11,674 bases of DNA from Bacteroidaceae bacterium (GTDB lineage: Bacteria > Bacteroidota > Bacteroidia > Bacteroidales > Bacteroidaceae). The translations under genes and the position numbers were made by a program. Below, piece by piece: positions 1 to 6,674 of the stretch (its first letter is position 1; every line of letters starts with the position of its first letter). The notes under the pieces were generated by a model. That model was not told the DNA's origin and did no database searches. It saw only the letters and a list, made by a program, of their open reading frames with translations. Location of the stretch: assembly GCA_030843315.1 (NCBI GenBank), contig JAUUPT010000097.1:1-11674 (forward strand), given 5' to 3'.

Positions 1-669
1 TACCTACACTATGTGAAAGGCTACAATGTAGCCGTAATAGACTGCGACTTCCCGCAACACTCGATCGCGGAGATGCGGGAGCGTGATATAAAAATGTCGA
101 TGGAAGACGAACATTACAAGCTCATGGCTTACGAACAGTTTTCTGCATTGGGTAAAAAGGCTTATGAAGTTATCGAGAGCAGCCCTGAAAACGCAATCGA
201 AGATGCACAAGACGTAATCGAAGAGCTGAAGCCCGACTTCGTATTCTTCGACCTACCGGGAACAATTAACAATCCGGCAGTAGTCCAGACTCTTTCACTC
301 ATGGATTACATTATTGCTCCGATCAGCGCTGACCGATTGGTGTTGGAAAGTACCCTGCAATATGTGATTACGGTCAATGATGCATTGATTTCACCCGGAA
401 GAGCAAAAATCAAGGGAATGTATCTATTGTGGAATCTTGTCGATGGACGGGAAAAGACGGAACTGTATGAGGTTTATGAAGACGTGATTGACAAACTGGG
501 CTTTCCACTTTTCAAAACATTTATGCCCGACAGTAAGCGATTCCGCCGGGAACAGTCGGTAAGCCATAAAGCCTTGTTCCGCTCTACACTGTTTCCTGCA
601 GATAAATCATTAATAAAAGGCAGTAACCTCGATGCACTGATAGAAGAAATGTTGGACACTCTAAAATAA
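1..669 (+). CDS. traA: TraA, ParA/MinD-like P-loop ATPase of conjugative transposon (5' truncated)
   Basis: The frame is open from base 1 and reads YLHYVKGYNVAVIDCDFPQHS before any start, so the GTG at 13 is internal and the true start lies upstream. About 222 residues are visible. ParA-family ATPases of this type usually have about 250, so the missing part should carry the Walker A (KGGxGKT) loop. Visible family marks are the strand NVAVIDCDFPQHS (the A'-type motif after the P-loop) and a Walker B-like strand DFVFFDLPGT near bases 235-264. ParA-like proteins bind ATP and position DNA or protein complexes. In Bacteroides transposons such a gene heads the tra operon as traA, but its exact role in transfer is not established to my knowledge. 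TraB starts 7 bases after the stop. The family call is firm; the function is inferred from the family. Confidence 0.93.
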   Translation, partial: YLHYVKGYNVAVIDCDFPQHSIAEMRERDIKMSMEDEHYKLMAYEQFSALGKKAYEVIESSPENAIEDAQDVIEELKPDFVFFDLPGTINNPAVVQTLSLMDYIIAPISADRLVLESTLQYVITVNDALISPGRAKIKGMYLLWNLVDGREKTELYEVYEDVIDKLGFPLFKTFMPDSKRFRREQSVSHKALFRSTLFPADKSLIKGSNLDALIEEMLDTLK

Positions 670-676
670 TCAGACT

Positions 677-1147
677 ATGGCGAAGAAGAAAGAAGAAGTG
701 AACCTGAGTGAGATTGATGCCAGTTTTGTCATATCCTCATTCAAGAATAAAGAAAGACGGAACAATCCGAGTTCCATACCCAGACCTCTTTTGCCTCCCG
801 ACAAAGAGAAGAAGCCAGAATCAGAACCCGAGGAACCCGAAACACCTATGGTTGTTCAGGCAGAAACTCCACGTGAGGAATCCAAGCGTAAACGAAATAA
901 GTTGCCCGATTATGAAAGTCTGTTCCTTACAGATGCCGACATACCCACACGGAGTGGGAAACTGGTCAGTATCCGCGAAAAATACCACAAACGAATAGCT
1001 AAGGTAGTGAAAGCTTTGGATAAAAAGGATGTTTCCATATTCAGCTATATTGACAATGTTCTATCTCACCATTTCGATATGTATCAGGATGAGATAAAAG
1101 AAATCTATAATAAAGACAAAGAAGACGATGATTATTTAACACCTTAA
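677..1147 (+). CDS. traB: TraB, DUF3408 conjugative transposon protein (soluble)
   Basis: This 156-residue protein has no signal peptide or membrane segment. Residues 1-75 are a charged, Pro/Glu/Lys-rich and probably disordered tail. Residues 92-156 form the DUF3408 core: RSGKLVSIREKYHKRI, then IFSYIDNVLSHHF and an acidic end (DEIKEIY...DDDYL). The same core recurs in the next gene, so the two are paralogues. The short basic-then-helical core resembles small DNA-binding folds, but I cannot show DNA binding from sequence. It lies between the ParA-like gene and traC with 7- and 11-base gaps, so it is surely co-transcribed. A partnership with the ParA-like ATPase is plausible from position only. 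The start is the first ATG after traA and has no clear Shine-Dalgarno sequence, which is normal for this phylum. Confidence 0.9.
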   Translation: MAKKKEEVNLSEIDASFVISSFKNKERRNNPSSIPRPLLPPDKEKKPESEPEEPETPMVVQAETPREESKRKRNKLPDYESLFLTDADIPTRSGKLVSIREKYHKRIAKVVKALDKKDVSIFSYIDNVLSHHFDMYQDEIKEIYNKDKEDDDYLTP

Positions 1148-1158
1148 AAAACAAGCGT

Positions 1159-1614
1159 ATGATACTCAATCCAATTTATTATAATGACACCACGATAATG
1201 ATAGGAATTATCGTGTGTTGCCTGATTGTATTTGCAGTAGTAATGATACCCAAAGCAATCAAGCATAGAAAACAAGTGAAGCAAAATGAGAGTGAGAGAC
1301 CGATCCCGATTGAAGAACCGGAAGTAAAAATGATACTCATACCAAACAATGATATTTCCCTTGAAAAATCCATGGCAGACTATAAAAGACAATTTATAGC
1401 TAATACAAAGGAGCCGAGAAATGGGAAAGTAGTTGGTATTCGCAAAAAATACCATACACGCATTTCGCAAATTGTAGAATATATAGGCGACGATGAAATT
1501 ACCATATTCAGCTATTTAGACAATGTACTGAAACATCATTTCGAAACCTTTCATAATGAAATTTCAGAGCATTATAAGAATATCGACGATGACTATCTAA
1601 TTCCAAGAAGGTAA
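1159..1614 (+). CDS. traC: TraC, membrane-anchored DUF3408 protein
   Basis: This 151-residue paralogue of TraB has an added membrane anchor. Residues 12-31 (IMIGIIVCCLIVFAVVMIP) form one hydrophobic helix followed by a basic stretch (KHRKQVK), which puts the C-terminal domain in the cytoplasm by the positive-inside rule. Residues 87-146 are the DUF3408 core: RNGKVVGIRKKYHTRI, IFSYLDNVLKHHF and IDDDYL, nearly position for position as in TraB. A soluble and a membrane-tethered copy side by side suggest a hetero-oligomer linking the TraA/TraB complex to the membrane, but this is inference. An alternative ATG at 1198 would shorten the anchor, so I prefer 1159. TraD begins 2 bases after the stop. 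Confidence 0.88.
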   Translation: MILNPIYYNDTTIMIGIIVCCLIVFAVVMIPKAIKHRKQVKQNESERPIPIEEPEVKMILIPNNDISLEKSMADYKRQFIANTKEPRNGKVVGIRKKYHTRISQIVEYIGDDEITIFSYLDNVLKHHFETFHNEISEHYKNIDDDYLIPRR

Positions 1615-1616
1615 TT

Positions 1617-2366
1617 ATGGAAAAGATATTCATAACCGTAGTTATCCTGTATGCCCTCTTTGTCGGAGTTTATCTCCTCTATCTACGGGCAGGCAAAAGA
1701 AGAAAAAAGGATATAGTAGGCAAAGGCTCTTCAATCCAAGAAACAGGCAAATTGAAAGCGGATATCGTCGGTAAAAGCAGGTTTGATTTGAGTGCATCGA
1801 AGCCACTTGCTGCCATACCGAAGCCACTTGCTACCACCTCTCCAAAATCCGAAAATCAAGTAGAAAATCCTGATACATTTGCTCCGCCTAACGAGGTAAA
1901 GCCTTCGGCTGAAGTGCCGCCGGAAGAACTGGATGAAGCCTTTTCCGATACTCCGCCCGATGAAGATAACGAGCCAATGGATATAGATTATCCACTTGAA
2001 TATGAACCGGCGGAAGCTAATGAAGAAGAGCCGGAAGACGAGAAAGAAGAAGTCGAAGGAACTGCACAAGCCGCACTCGCTTCGGGAGTTCAGTTCGAGG
2101 ATTTGGGAAATATGATTCGCACGGTAAACCGTAAGGATGAAGCTACGGACGAGCAAAAGCAAAAGGCAGGCGATACCCTGTTGGAGATGCGGCAGACCGA
2201 TATGTTTGAACAGGTGGTTTCAGGTAAACCCGATGCAAAGCGAATCGTTACCGACCTTATGACGGAGAGCCTTTCGGCTTTCTATGAACGAAAGGATAAG
2301 GAAGCCGGGACAACCGGAAGCGGAAAGAAGGCTCCCGAAAGTTTTAGTATTAGAGATTTCGCATAA
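1617..2366 (+). CDS. traD: TraD, conjugative transposon protein with N-terminal membrane anchor
   Basis: This 249-residue protein has an N-terminal membrane helix (residues 3-23, IFITVVILYALFVGVYLLYL) and a basic stop-transfer stretch (RAGKRRKK). A short motif DIVGK appears twice (residues 32-36 and 49-53). A Pro-rich part follows with a small internal repeat (KPLAAIP/KPLATT, residues 62-73). Residues 85-148 are strongly acidic (Glu/Asp/Pro), like a flexible spacer. Residues 155-249 are a helical C-terminal domain (FEDLGNMIRTV..., TDLMTESLSAFYERKDKE). By position and layout it matches TraD of Bacteroides conjugative transposons, whose biochemical role is unknown to me; it should not be confused with the F-plasmid coupling protein TraD. 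It closes the traA-D cluster and is followed by an unusually long 177-base gap. Confidence 0.85.
   Translation: MEKIFITVVILYALFVGVYLLYLRAGKRRKKDIVGKGSSIQETGKLKADIVGKSRFDLSASKPLAAIPKPLATTSPKSENQVENPDTFAPPNEVKPSAEVPPEELDEAFSDTPPDEDNEPMDIDYPLEYEPAEANEEEPEDEKEEVEGTAQAALASGVQFEDLGNMIRTVNRKDEATDEQKQKAGDTLLEMRQTDMFEQVVSGKPDAKRIVTDLMTESLSAFYERKDKEAGTTGSGKKAPESFSIRDFA
1798..1832 (+). repeat. Short direct repeat inside traD
   Basis: The 14-base word cgaagccacttgct occurs at 1798-1811 and again at 1819-1832. The 21-base period keeps the reading frame and encodes SKPLAAI then PKPLATT. It looks like a small in-frame tandem duplication in the flexible Pro-rich linker of TraD. Copy number may vary among related elements without breaking the protein. 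Confidence 0.6.
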
Positions 2367-2415
2367 AGCGATAGTAGTAATCATGTAAAGTAAAAAGAAA
2401 TGAAAGAAAGAGATT

Positions 2416-2547
2416 ATGGTTAACGTGCGCAAGCTACTAACAAAAGGTCTAACGACCACCACTAAAAAGTTCATAGTAACAAGATTTTTCAACCCGGTAA
2501 GCGGGACTATCCAACCCGCTTGCCATTTTAACAATTTCTCAAGATGA
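2416..2547 (+). CDS. Possible small basic protein, 43 aa, overlapping the traE start
   Basis: An uninterrupted frame from ATG at 2416 to TGA at 2545-2547 fills most of the traD-traE gap. It would encode 43 residues beginning MVNVRKLLTKGLTTTTKKF and ending CHFNNFSR, with several Lys/Arg and no Asp or Glu. Its stop overlaps the traE start as ATGA, the usual arrangement for translational coupling, and a purine-rich stretch (gaaagaaagagatt) precedes its ATG. Against it, the frame also contains two RNA-like stems (2446-2457 and 2496-2524), so it may be open by chance. I recognise no family. The Thr-Lys-Gly...Thr-Lys-Lys part is echoed in a frame of the traM-traN gap that has no start codon. Confidence 0.3.
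   Translation: MVNVRKLLTKGLTTTTKKFIVTRFFNPVSGTIQPACHFNNFSR
2438..2468 (+). repeat. Shared intergenic hairpin motif, copy A (before traE)
   Basis: The stretch begins taacaaaagg, contains the stem GGTC-taac-GACC (2446-2449 with 2454-2457) and ends ccaccactaaaaa. A near copy lies at 9923-9954 before traN, the only other long gap in the window. The two copies match at all but a few positions, and both keep a closed stem although loop and stem lengths differ. Read on the minus strand, the stem is followed by TTTTGTTA, like a small terminator, but four pairs are weak. Likely roles are an RNA processing or regulatory site, or part of a small coding unit. Confidence 0.6.
2496..2529 (+). promoter_or_regulatory. 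Strong hairpin with short T-run before traE (attenuator, terminator or mRNA stabiliser)
   Basis: GGTAAGCGGG (2496-2505) pairs with CCCGCTTGCC (2515-2524) across a 9-base loop, giving ten pairs with one G-U wobble. It is followed at once by ATTTT (2525-2529). This has the form of an intrinsic terminator with a short T-run, placed inside the operon 20 bases before the traE start. Partial termination would lower transfer-gene expression downstream. The alternative is a 5' structure that protects a processed traE transcript, which would suit a pilin-like product needed in many copies. The structure is seen; the role is inferred. Confidence 0.55.
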
Positions 2548-2846
2548 CAAAGAAAAAAATACTTATGTCGGCAGCCTTTGTCTTGGCTGCTGTTTCAAGT
2601 GCATTCGCACAAGGTAATGGAATCGGTGGTATTACAGAAGCTACCAATATGGTAACCAGCTATTTTGACCCCGGTACGAAATTGATCTACGCGATTGGTG
2701 CTGTCGTTGGTTTGATTGGGGGCGTAAAAGTATACGGAAAATTTAGTTCCGGCGATCCCGATACGAGTAAAACTGCTGCAAGCTGGTTCGGTGCTTGTAT
2801 CTTCCTGATTGTTGCCGCTACCATTCTGCGCTCCTTCTTCCTTTAA
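2544..2846 (+). CDS. traE: TraE, DUF4134 pilin-like (VirB2-type) protein
   Basis: This 100-residue protein starts with a signal peptide (MTKKKILMSAAFVLAAVSSAFA) with predicted cleavage before Gln23. The mature chain is Gly-rich at first. It then has two hydrophobic helices, about 47-64 (IYAIGAVVGLIGGVKVY) and 80-98 (SWFGACIFLIVAATILRSF), joined by a polar loop KFSSGDPDTSK. Small size, a cleaved leader and two membrane helices with a polar loop are the layout of VirB2-type pilins, and DUF4134 proteins hold the VirB2 place in the MPF-B systems of Bacteroidota. It would sit in the inner membrane before assembly into a pilus or channel. A long structured leader precedes it, which suggests separate control. 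TraF begins 22 bases downstream. The family is clear; pilin function is inferred. Confidence 0.9.
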   Translation: MTKKKILMSAAFVLAAVSSAFAQGNGIGGITEATNMVTSYFDPGTKLIYAIGAVVGLIGGVKVYGKFSSGDPDTSKTAASWFGACIFLIVAATILRSFFL

Positions 2847-2868
2847 TCACCTCCATACAGAAAAAGTT

Positions 2869-3201
2869 ATGGAGTTCAATATCAATAAAGGAATAGGCAA
2901 GAGTGTGGAGTTCAAGGGTTTGAAATCGCAATACCTGTTCATATTTGCCGGAGGCTTACTTGCCGTCTTTGTGGTGTTTGTCATCATGTATATGATTGGT
3001 ATAGACCAATGGATTTGCATAGGCTTCGGTGTAATCGCTGCATCGGTACTGGTATGGCTGACCTTTAACCTGAACGAAAAATATGGGGAACATGGTTTAA
3101 TGAAAGTCATGGCTGTCAAACAACATCCCCGCTATTTGATAAACAGGAAAACTCCGCACCGCCTGTTCAAAAGGAAAAGAAAGGAGGTAGCGTATGCGTA
3201 A
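2869..3201 (+). CDS. traF: TraF, DUF4133 (VirB3-like) inner-membrane protein
   Basis: This 110-residue protein starts at ATG 2869. The frame stays open upstream to 2809, but that part overlaps traE and does not resemble the family start MEFNINKGIG. Two adjacent membrane helices lie at about 22-43 and 48-67, followed by a basic cytoplasmic tail (KTPHRLFKRKRKE). Size, paired helices near the N-terminus and position between the pilin-like gene and the VirB4-like ATPase fit a VirB3 equivalent. VirB3 proteins work with the pilin and the VirB4 ATPase at the inner membrane. The last 8 bases overlap the start of traG, and the traG ribosome-binding site lies within its final codons, so the two are probably translationally coupled. 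Confidence 0.9.
   Translation: MEFNINKGIGKSVEFKGLKSQYLFIFAGGLLAVFVVFVIMYMIGIDQWICIGFGVIAASVLVWLTFNLNEKYGEHGLMKVMAVKQHPRYLINRKTPHRLFKRKRKEVAYA
3181..3187 (+). promoter_or_regulatory. Strong Shine-Dalgarno sequence for traG
   Basis: AAGGAGG at 3181-3187 lies 6 bases before the ATG at 3194, close to ideal spacing. Genes in this phylum rarely carry such a motif, and I see no equally good one before the other genes of the window. It supports 3194 rather than the in-frame ATG at 3206 as the traG start. It is embedded in the traF codons for the C-terminal KRKEV stretch. Confidence 0.7.
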
Positions 3202-5686
3202 TATCATGAAAGCGGCGACTATCGAAAGCAAGTTCCCGCTACTGGCTGTCGAACACGATTGCATCATCTCCAAAGATGCAGACATAACGGTTGCCTACCG
3301 TGTAGAACTGCCCGAACTGTTTACCGTCACCGCTACCGAATACGAAGCGATACACTCGTCTTGGGCGAAAGCGGTAAAAGTTCTGCCGGAATACAGTGTC
3401 ATACACAAACAGGATTGGTTCGTTCGTGAAACCTACAAACCTGCAACCGACAAGGACGATATGAGTTTCTTATCCCGCAGTTTTGAAAAGCACTTCAACG
3501 AGCGACCGTTTCTGAATCATTCGTGTTTTCTGTTCCTGACTAAAACGACTAAAGAGCGAATGAGAATGCAGAGCAATTTCTCATCGCTTTGCCGTGGGAA
3601 CATCATTCCCAAAGAAGTCAATAAGGATACAAGTGTGAAGTTCTTGGAAGCCGTCGGACAGTTTGAGCGGATTATGAACGATAGCGGATTTATCCGTCTT
3701 ACCCGTATCAGTTCGGACGAAATTACAGGAACAGGCGATAAGCCGGGACTTATTGAAAAGTATTTCTCCCTGTCGCTCGATGACACAACTTGTCTGGAAG
3801 ACTTGGAACTGGGAGCCGACGGTCTTCGGGTAGGCAGCAAACACGTTTGCCTGCATACGCTTTCGGATGCGGAAGATCTGCCCGGACGTATCGGAACGGA
3901 TATGCGTTACGAGAAACTATCGACCGACCGGAGCGATTGCCGTTTGTCTTTCGCTTCTCCTGTTGGGTTACTTCTTTCATGCGACCATATCTACAACCAA
4001 TATCTGTTCATCGAAGATAGTGCAGAGAACCTACGGAAGTTTGAAAAGAGTGCAAGGAATATGCAGTCGCTATCCCGCTATTCAAGAGGAAACCAAATAA
4101 ACAAGGAATGGATCGACCAGTATTTGAACGAAGCGCATAGCTTCGGACTGACTTCAATCCGGGCGCACTTCAACGTAATGGCATGGAGTGATGATGTAGA
4201 GGAACTGAAACATATCCGTAACGACGTGGGTAGCCAATTGGCTCTTATGGAATGTAAACCACGCCATAATACGGTGGATGCAGCTACTTTGTACTGGGCA
4301 GGAATGCCGGGCAATGGTGGAGATTTTCCTGCGGAAGAATCGTTTTATACATTTATTGAACCGGCTCTTTGTTTCTTTACGGAAGAAACGAACTATCGAA
4401 GTTCACCCAGTCCGTTTGGTATCAAAATGGCGGACAGGGTAAGTGGGAAACCGCTTCATGTGGATATTTCCGACCTGCCCATGAAGAAAGGAATTATCAC
4501 GAACCGCAACAAGTTTATCTTGGGGCCTTCTGGTTCGGGAAAATCCTTTTTTACCAACCACATGTGCCGCCAGTACTACGAACAGGGCACGCACATAGTT
4601 CTTGTTGATACAGGTAACTCGTATCAGGGATTATGTAATCTGATTAACCGGAAAACAAACGGTCAGGATGGAGTATATTTTACATATACCGAAGAAAATC
4701 CCATTTCATTTAATCCTTTTTTCACTGATGATAATGTCTTTGACATTGAGAAGCGTGAGAGTATAAAAACGCTGATTCTTACCCTATGGAAAAGGGATAA
4801 CGAACCACCTTCACGGGCAGAGGAAGTTGCCCTTTCTAATGCGGTCAGCCAGTACATTGATAAACTGAAAACCGACAGGAAGTTGATTCCCTCTTTCAAT
4901 ACATTCTATGAGTTTGTCCGTGATGATTACCGGAAAACATTGGAAGAAAAGAAAGTTAGGGAAAAGGATTTTGACATTGCCAATTTTCTGAATGTACTTG
5001 AACCGTACTACAAAGGTGGCGAATACGACTTCCTGTTAAACTCTGACAAGCAACTGGATTTATTGTCTAAACGCTTCATTGTCTTTGAAATTGATGCAAT
5101 AAAAGACCATAAAATCCTCTTTCCGGTGGTTACGATCATCATTATGGAAGTGTTCATCAATAAAATGCGCCGTTTGCAAGGTATCCGCAAGATGATATTG
5201 ATTGAAGAAGCATGGAAAGCGATAGCGAAAGAAGGGATGGCAGAGTACATTAAGTACCTCTTTAAGACTGTTCGTAAGTTCTTTGGCGAAGCCATTGTTG
5301 TTACCCAAGAGGTGGATGATATTATCGCTTCTCCCATTGTGAAAGAGAGTATTATCAACAACTCCGATTGTAAAATCCTGTTAGACCAACGCAAATACAT
5401 GAATAAGTTCGACAGTATTCAGGCGTTGCTTGGACTAACCGAAAAGGAAAAGTCGCAGGTACTCTCTATCAATATGTCCAATGTTCCCAGTCGTAAATAC
5501 AAAGAAGTCTGGTTCGGTTTGGGTGGTGTGCAGTCGGCTGTTTATGCAACAGAAGTTAGTTTGGAGGAATATTACACGTACACAACGGAAGAATCCGAGA
5601 AACTGGAAGTGATGCAACTTGCCCAAAAACTGGACGGCAATATGGAATTGGCGATTAAACAGATTGCCGAGAGCAAACGACAGTAG
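3194..5686 (+). CDS. traG: TraG, VirB4-like type IV secretion ATPase
   Basis: This 830-residue ATPase powers pilus biogenesis and substrate transfer at the inner membrane. Walker A is GPSGSGKS at residues 444-451. Walker B is MILIEEAW at 667-674, with the Glu pair typical of VirB4 proteins. A TQE motif (704-706, in IVVTQEVDDI) matches the conserved TQ motif of the family. Residues 1-430 form the N-terminal VirB4/TraC-type domain, beginning FPLLAVEHDCIISKDADITV. The length is normal for Bacteroides TraG, and no frameshift is seen. It starts in an 8-base overlap with traF (ATGCGTAA) after a strong Shine-Dalgarno sequence. Despite the name it is not the VirD4-type coupling protein TraG of RP4. 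TraH follows 5 bases after the stop. Confidence 0.97.
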   Translation: MRNIMKAATIESKFPLLAVEHDCIISKDADITVAYRVELPELFTVTATEYEAIHSSWAKAVKVLPEYSVIHKQDWFVRETYKPATDKDDMSFLSRSFEKHFNERPFLNHSCFLFLTKTTKERMRMQSNFSSLCRGNIIPKEVNKDTSVKFLEAVGQFERIMNDSGFIRLTRISSDEITGTGDKPGLIEKYFSLSLDDTTCLEDLELGADGLRVGSKHVCLHTLSDAEDLPGRIGTDMRYEKLSTDRSDCRLSFASPVGLLLSCDHIYNQYLFIEDSAENLRKFEKSARNMQSLSRYSRGNQINKEWIDQYLNEAHSFGLTSIRAHFNVMAWSDDVEELKHIRNDVGSQLALMECKPRHNTVDAATLYWAGMPGNGGDFPAEESFYTFIEPALCFFTEETNYRSSPSPFGIKMADRVSGKPLHVDISDLPMKKGIITNRNKFILGPSGSGKSFFTNHMCRQYYEQGTHIVLVDTGNSYQGLCNLINRKTNGQDGVYFTYTEENPISFNPFFTDDNVFDIEKRESIKTLILTLWKRDNEPPSRAEEVALSNAVSQYIDKLKTDRKLIPSFNTFYEFVRDDYRKTLEEKKVREKDFDIANFLNVLEPYYKGGEYDFLLNSDKQLDLLSKRFIVFEIDAIKDHKILFPVVTIIIMEVFINKMRRLQGIRKMILIEEAWKAIAKEGMAEYIKYLFKTVRKFFGEAIVVTQEVDDIIASPIVKESIINNSDCKILLDQRKYMNKFDSIQALLGLTEKEKSQVLSINMSNVPSRKYKEVWFGLGGVQSAVYATEVSLEEYYTYTTEESEKLEVMQLAQKLDGNMELAIKQIAESKRQ

Positions 5687-5691
5687 CCGCT

Positions 5692-5994
5692 ATGAAAAGA
5701 AAAAGATATATTCCGGTTACGGCATCGCAATTTCAGACCTCTTTCCCGCTTAGAAATATCTGCGGGATATGGGAAAGCCTTTGCGGTTCCCCAAGCATTA
5801 AAATATACCACGACGGTAGTCGATTCCGGTTGCAGTTTATTTACAAACACGATACGGCGTTTACCGTCCCACTCATACAATGTTGGGGATATACCTTTTT
5901 CAATTTCTACGGTATGATATACATTGCCTACGATAGTGAGCAGGATATGCTTCTGCTCACTACCGAAGGCGAATACAAAAGAGTGTACGATTAA
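5692..5994 (+). CDS. traH: DUF3876 small protein in the TraH position
   Basis: This 100-residue protein has no signal peptide or membrane helix. It starts basic (MKRKRYIP), and the middle (ICGIWESLCGSPSIKIYHDGSRFRLQFIY) alternates polar and hydrophobic residues, as in a compact beta-sheet domain. This GxWES...G.P.I.IY.DG pattern matches DUF3876 proteins found between the VirB4-like and VirB5-like genes of Bacteroides conjugative transposons. I use traH by position only. Its role is unknown; it is predicted cytoplasmic and may assist the TraG ATPase it follows. TraI begins 37 bases later, after an AT-rich leader. Confidence 0.78.
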   Translation: MKRKRYIPVTASQFQTSFPLRNICGIWESLCGSPSIKIYHDGSRFRLQFIYKHDTAFTVPLIQCWGYTFFNFYGMIYIAYDSEQDMLLLTTEGEYKRVYD

Positions 5995-6031
5995 GGTACA
6001 CACAATCAATAATCAATTAAAAGTAAAACGT

Positions 6032-6652
6032 ATGAAACGAATAATTCTATGCCTGACGGTGGCTTTGTCCATGTTCTCGTTTCAGGCAAAAGCACAATGG
6101 GTTGTTGCCGATCCCACCAATCTGGTGCAGAATATCATCAGTGCGGTGCAGGGAACTTCGACTGCGTCCAATATGATAAACAATCTGAATGAGAGTATCA
6201 AAATCTACAAACAAGGTAAGGAGTATTACGATGCCCTGAAGTCTGTTCATGATTTGGTCAAGGATGCCCGAAAAGTAAAAAAAACTATAGAAATGGTCAG
6301 CGAAATTACCGATATGTATGTGACCGGATTTAATAAAATGGTGGGTGATCCCAATTTTACTGTAAATGAACTGGCGGCAATCTCAACCGGCTATGCTAAA
6401 CTGCTGGAGGAAGGCGGAGCATTGGTCTCAGATTTGAAAAACGTCGTTACCGGAAGCAATGGACTTTCCTTATCCGACAAAGAGCGCATGGATGCGATAG
6501 ACCAGATTTACAACAAGATGTTAGACTATCGTAACCTGACGAAGTATTATACTCAAAAGAGTATATCTGTATCGTTTATCCGTGCTAAAGATAAAGGCGA
6601 TACGGACAGAGTATTATCTCTTTATGGTAGTCCTGCCGAAAGATATTGGTAA
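6032..6652 (+). CDS. traI: TraI, DUF4141 exported VirB5-like protein
   Basis: The start is ATG 6032. The frame is open back to 5924, but that part overlaps traH, whereas 6032 opens a clean signal peptide (MKRIILCLTVALSMFSFQAKA) cut before Gln22. The 206-residue protein then has the motif WVVADPTNLVQNI (residues 23-35), as in VirB5-type proteins. The rest is mostly helical and heptad-like (SASNMINNLNESIKIYKQG-type stretches, KDARKVKKTIEMVSEITDMY). It ends SPAERYW. VirB5 proteins are periplasmic minor pilus components, and DUF4141 holds that slot in MPF-B systems. It has no recognisable relation to the F-plasmid relaxase TraI. It is followed after 22 bases by the VirB6-like gene, the same VirB5-VirB6 order as in other type IV systems. 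Confidence 0.9.
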   Translation: MKRIILCLTVALSMFSFQAKAQWVVADPTNLVQNIISAVQGTSTASNMINNLNESIKIYKQGKEYYDALKSVHDLVKDARKVKKTIEMVSEITDMYVTGFNKMVGDPNFTVNELAAISTGYAKLLEEGGALVSDLKNVVTGSNGLSLSDKERMDAIDQIYNKMLDYRNLTKYYTQKSISVSFIRAKDKGDTDRVLSLYGSPAERYW

Positions 6653-6674
6653 TCAAAATTTAAAACTATCAGTT

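Noticed and set aside
13..15. GTG at 13 as the start of the ParA-like gene
   Set aside because: The frame is open to the window edge and the residues before GTG fit the ParA fold. A start here would remove the P-loop, so the gene is cut by the window edge.
2400..2423. Seven-codon frame MKERDYG upstream of the small frame, as a leader peptide
   Set aside because: It is too short, with no regulatory codons or attenuator pairing visible; chance is likely.
2809..2868. Upstream extension of traF to an earlier ATG
   Set aside because: The extra 20 codons overlap traE in another frame. The family-like start MEFNINKGIG begins at 2869.
5572..6009. 145-codon minus-strand frame across the traG end and traH
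   Set aside because: It is a shadow of two well-placed + strand genes, with no leader or family signal.
5924..6031. Upstream extension of traI
   Set aside because: It overlaps traH and would place 36 residues before a complete signal peptide, so ATG 6032 is the start.
6582..6674. Upstream extension of traJ
   Set aside because: It overlaps the end of traI and is unlike VirB6-type N-termini, so ATG 6675 is preferred.
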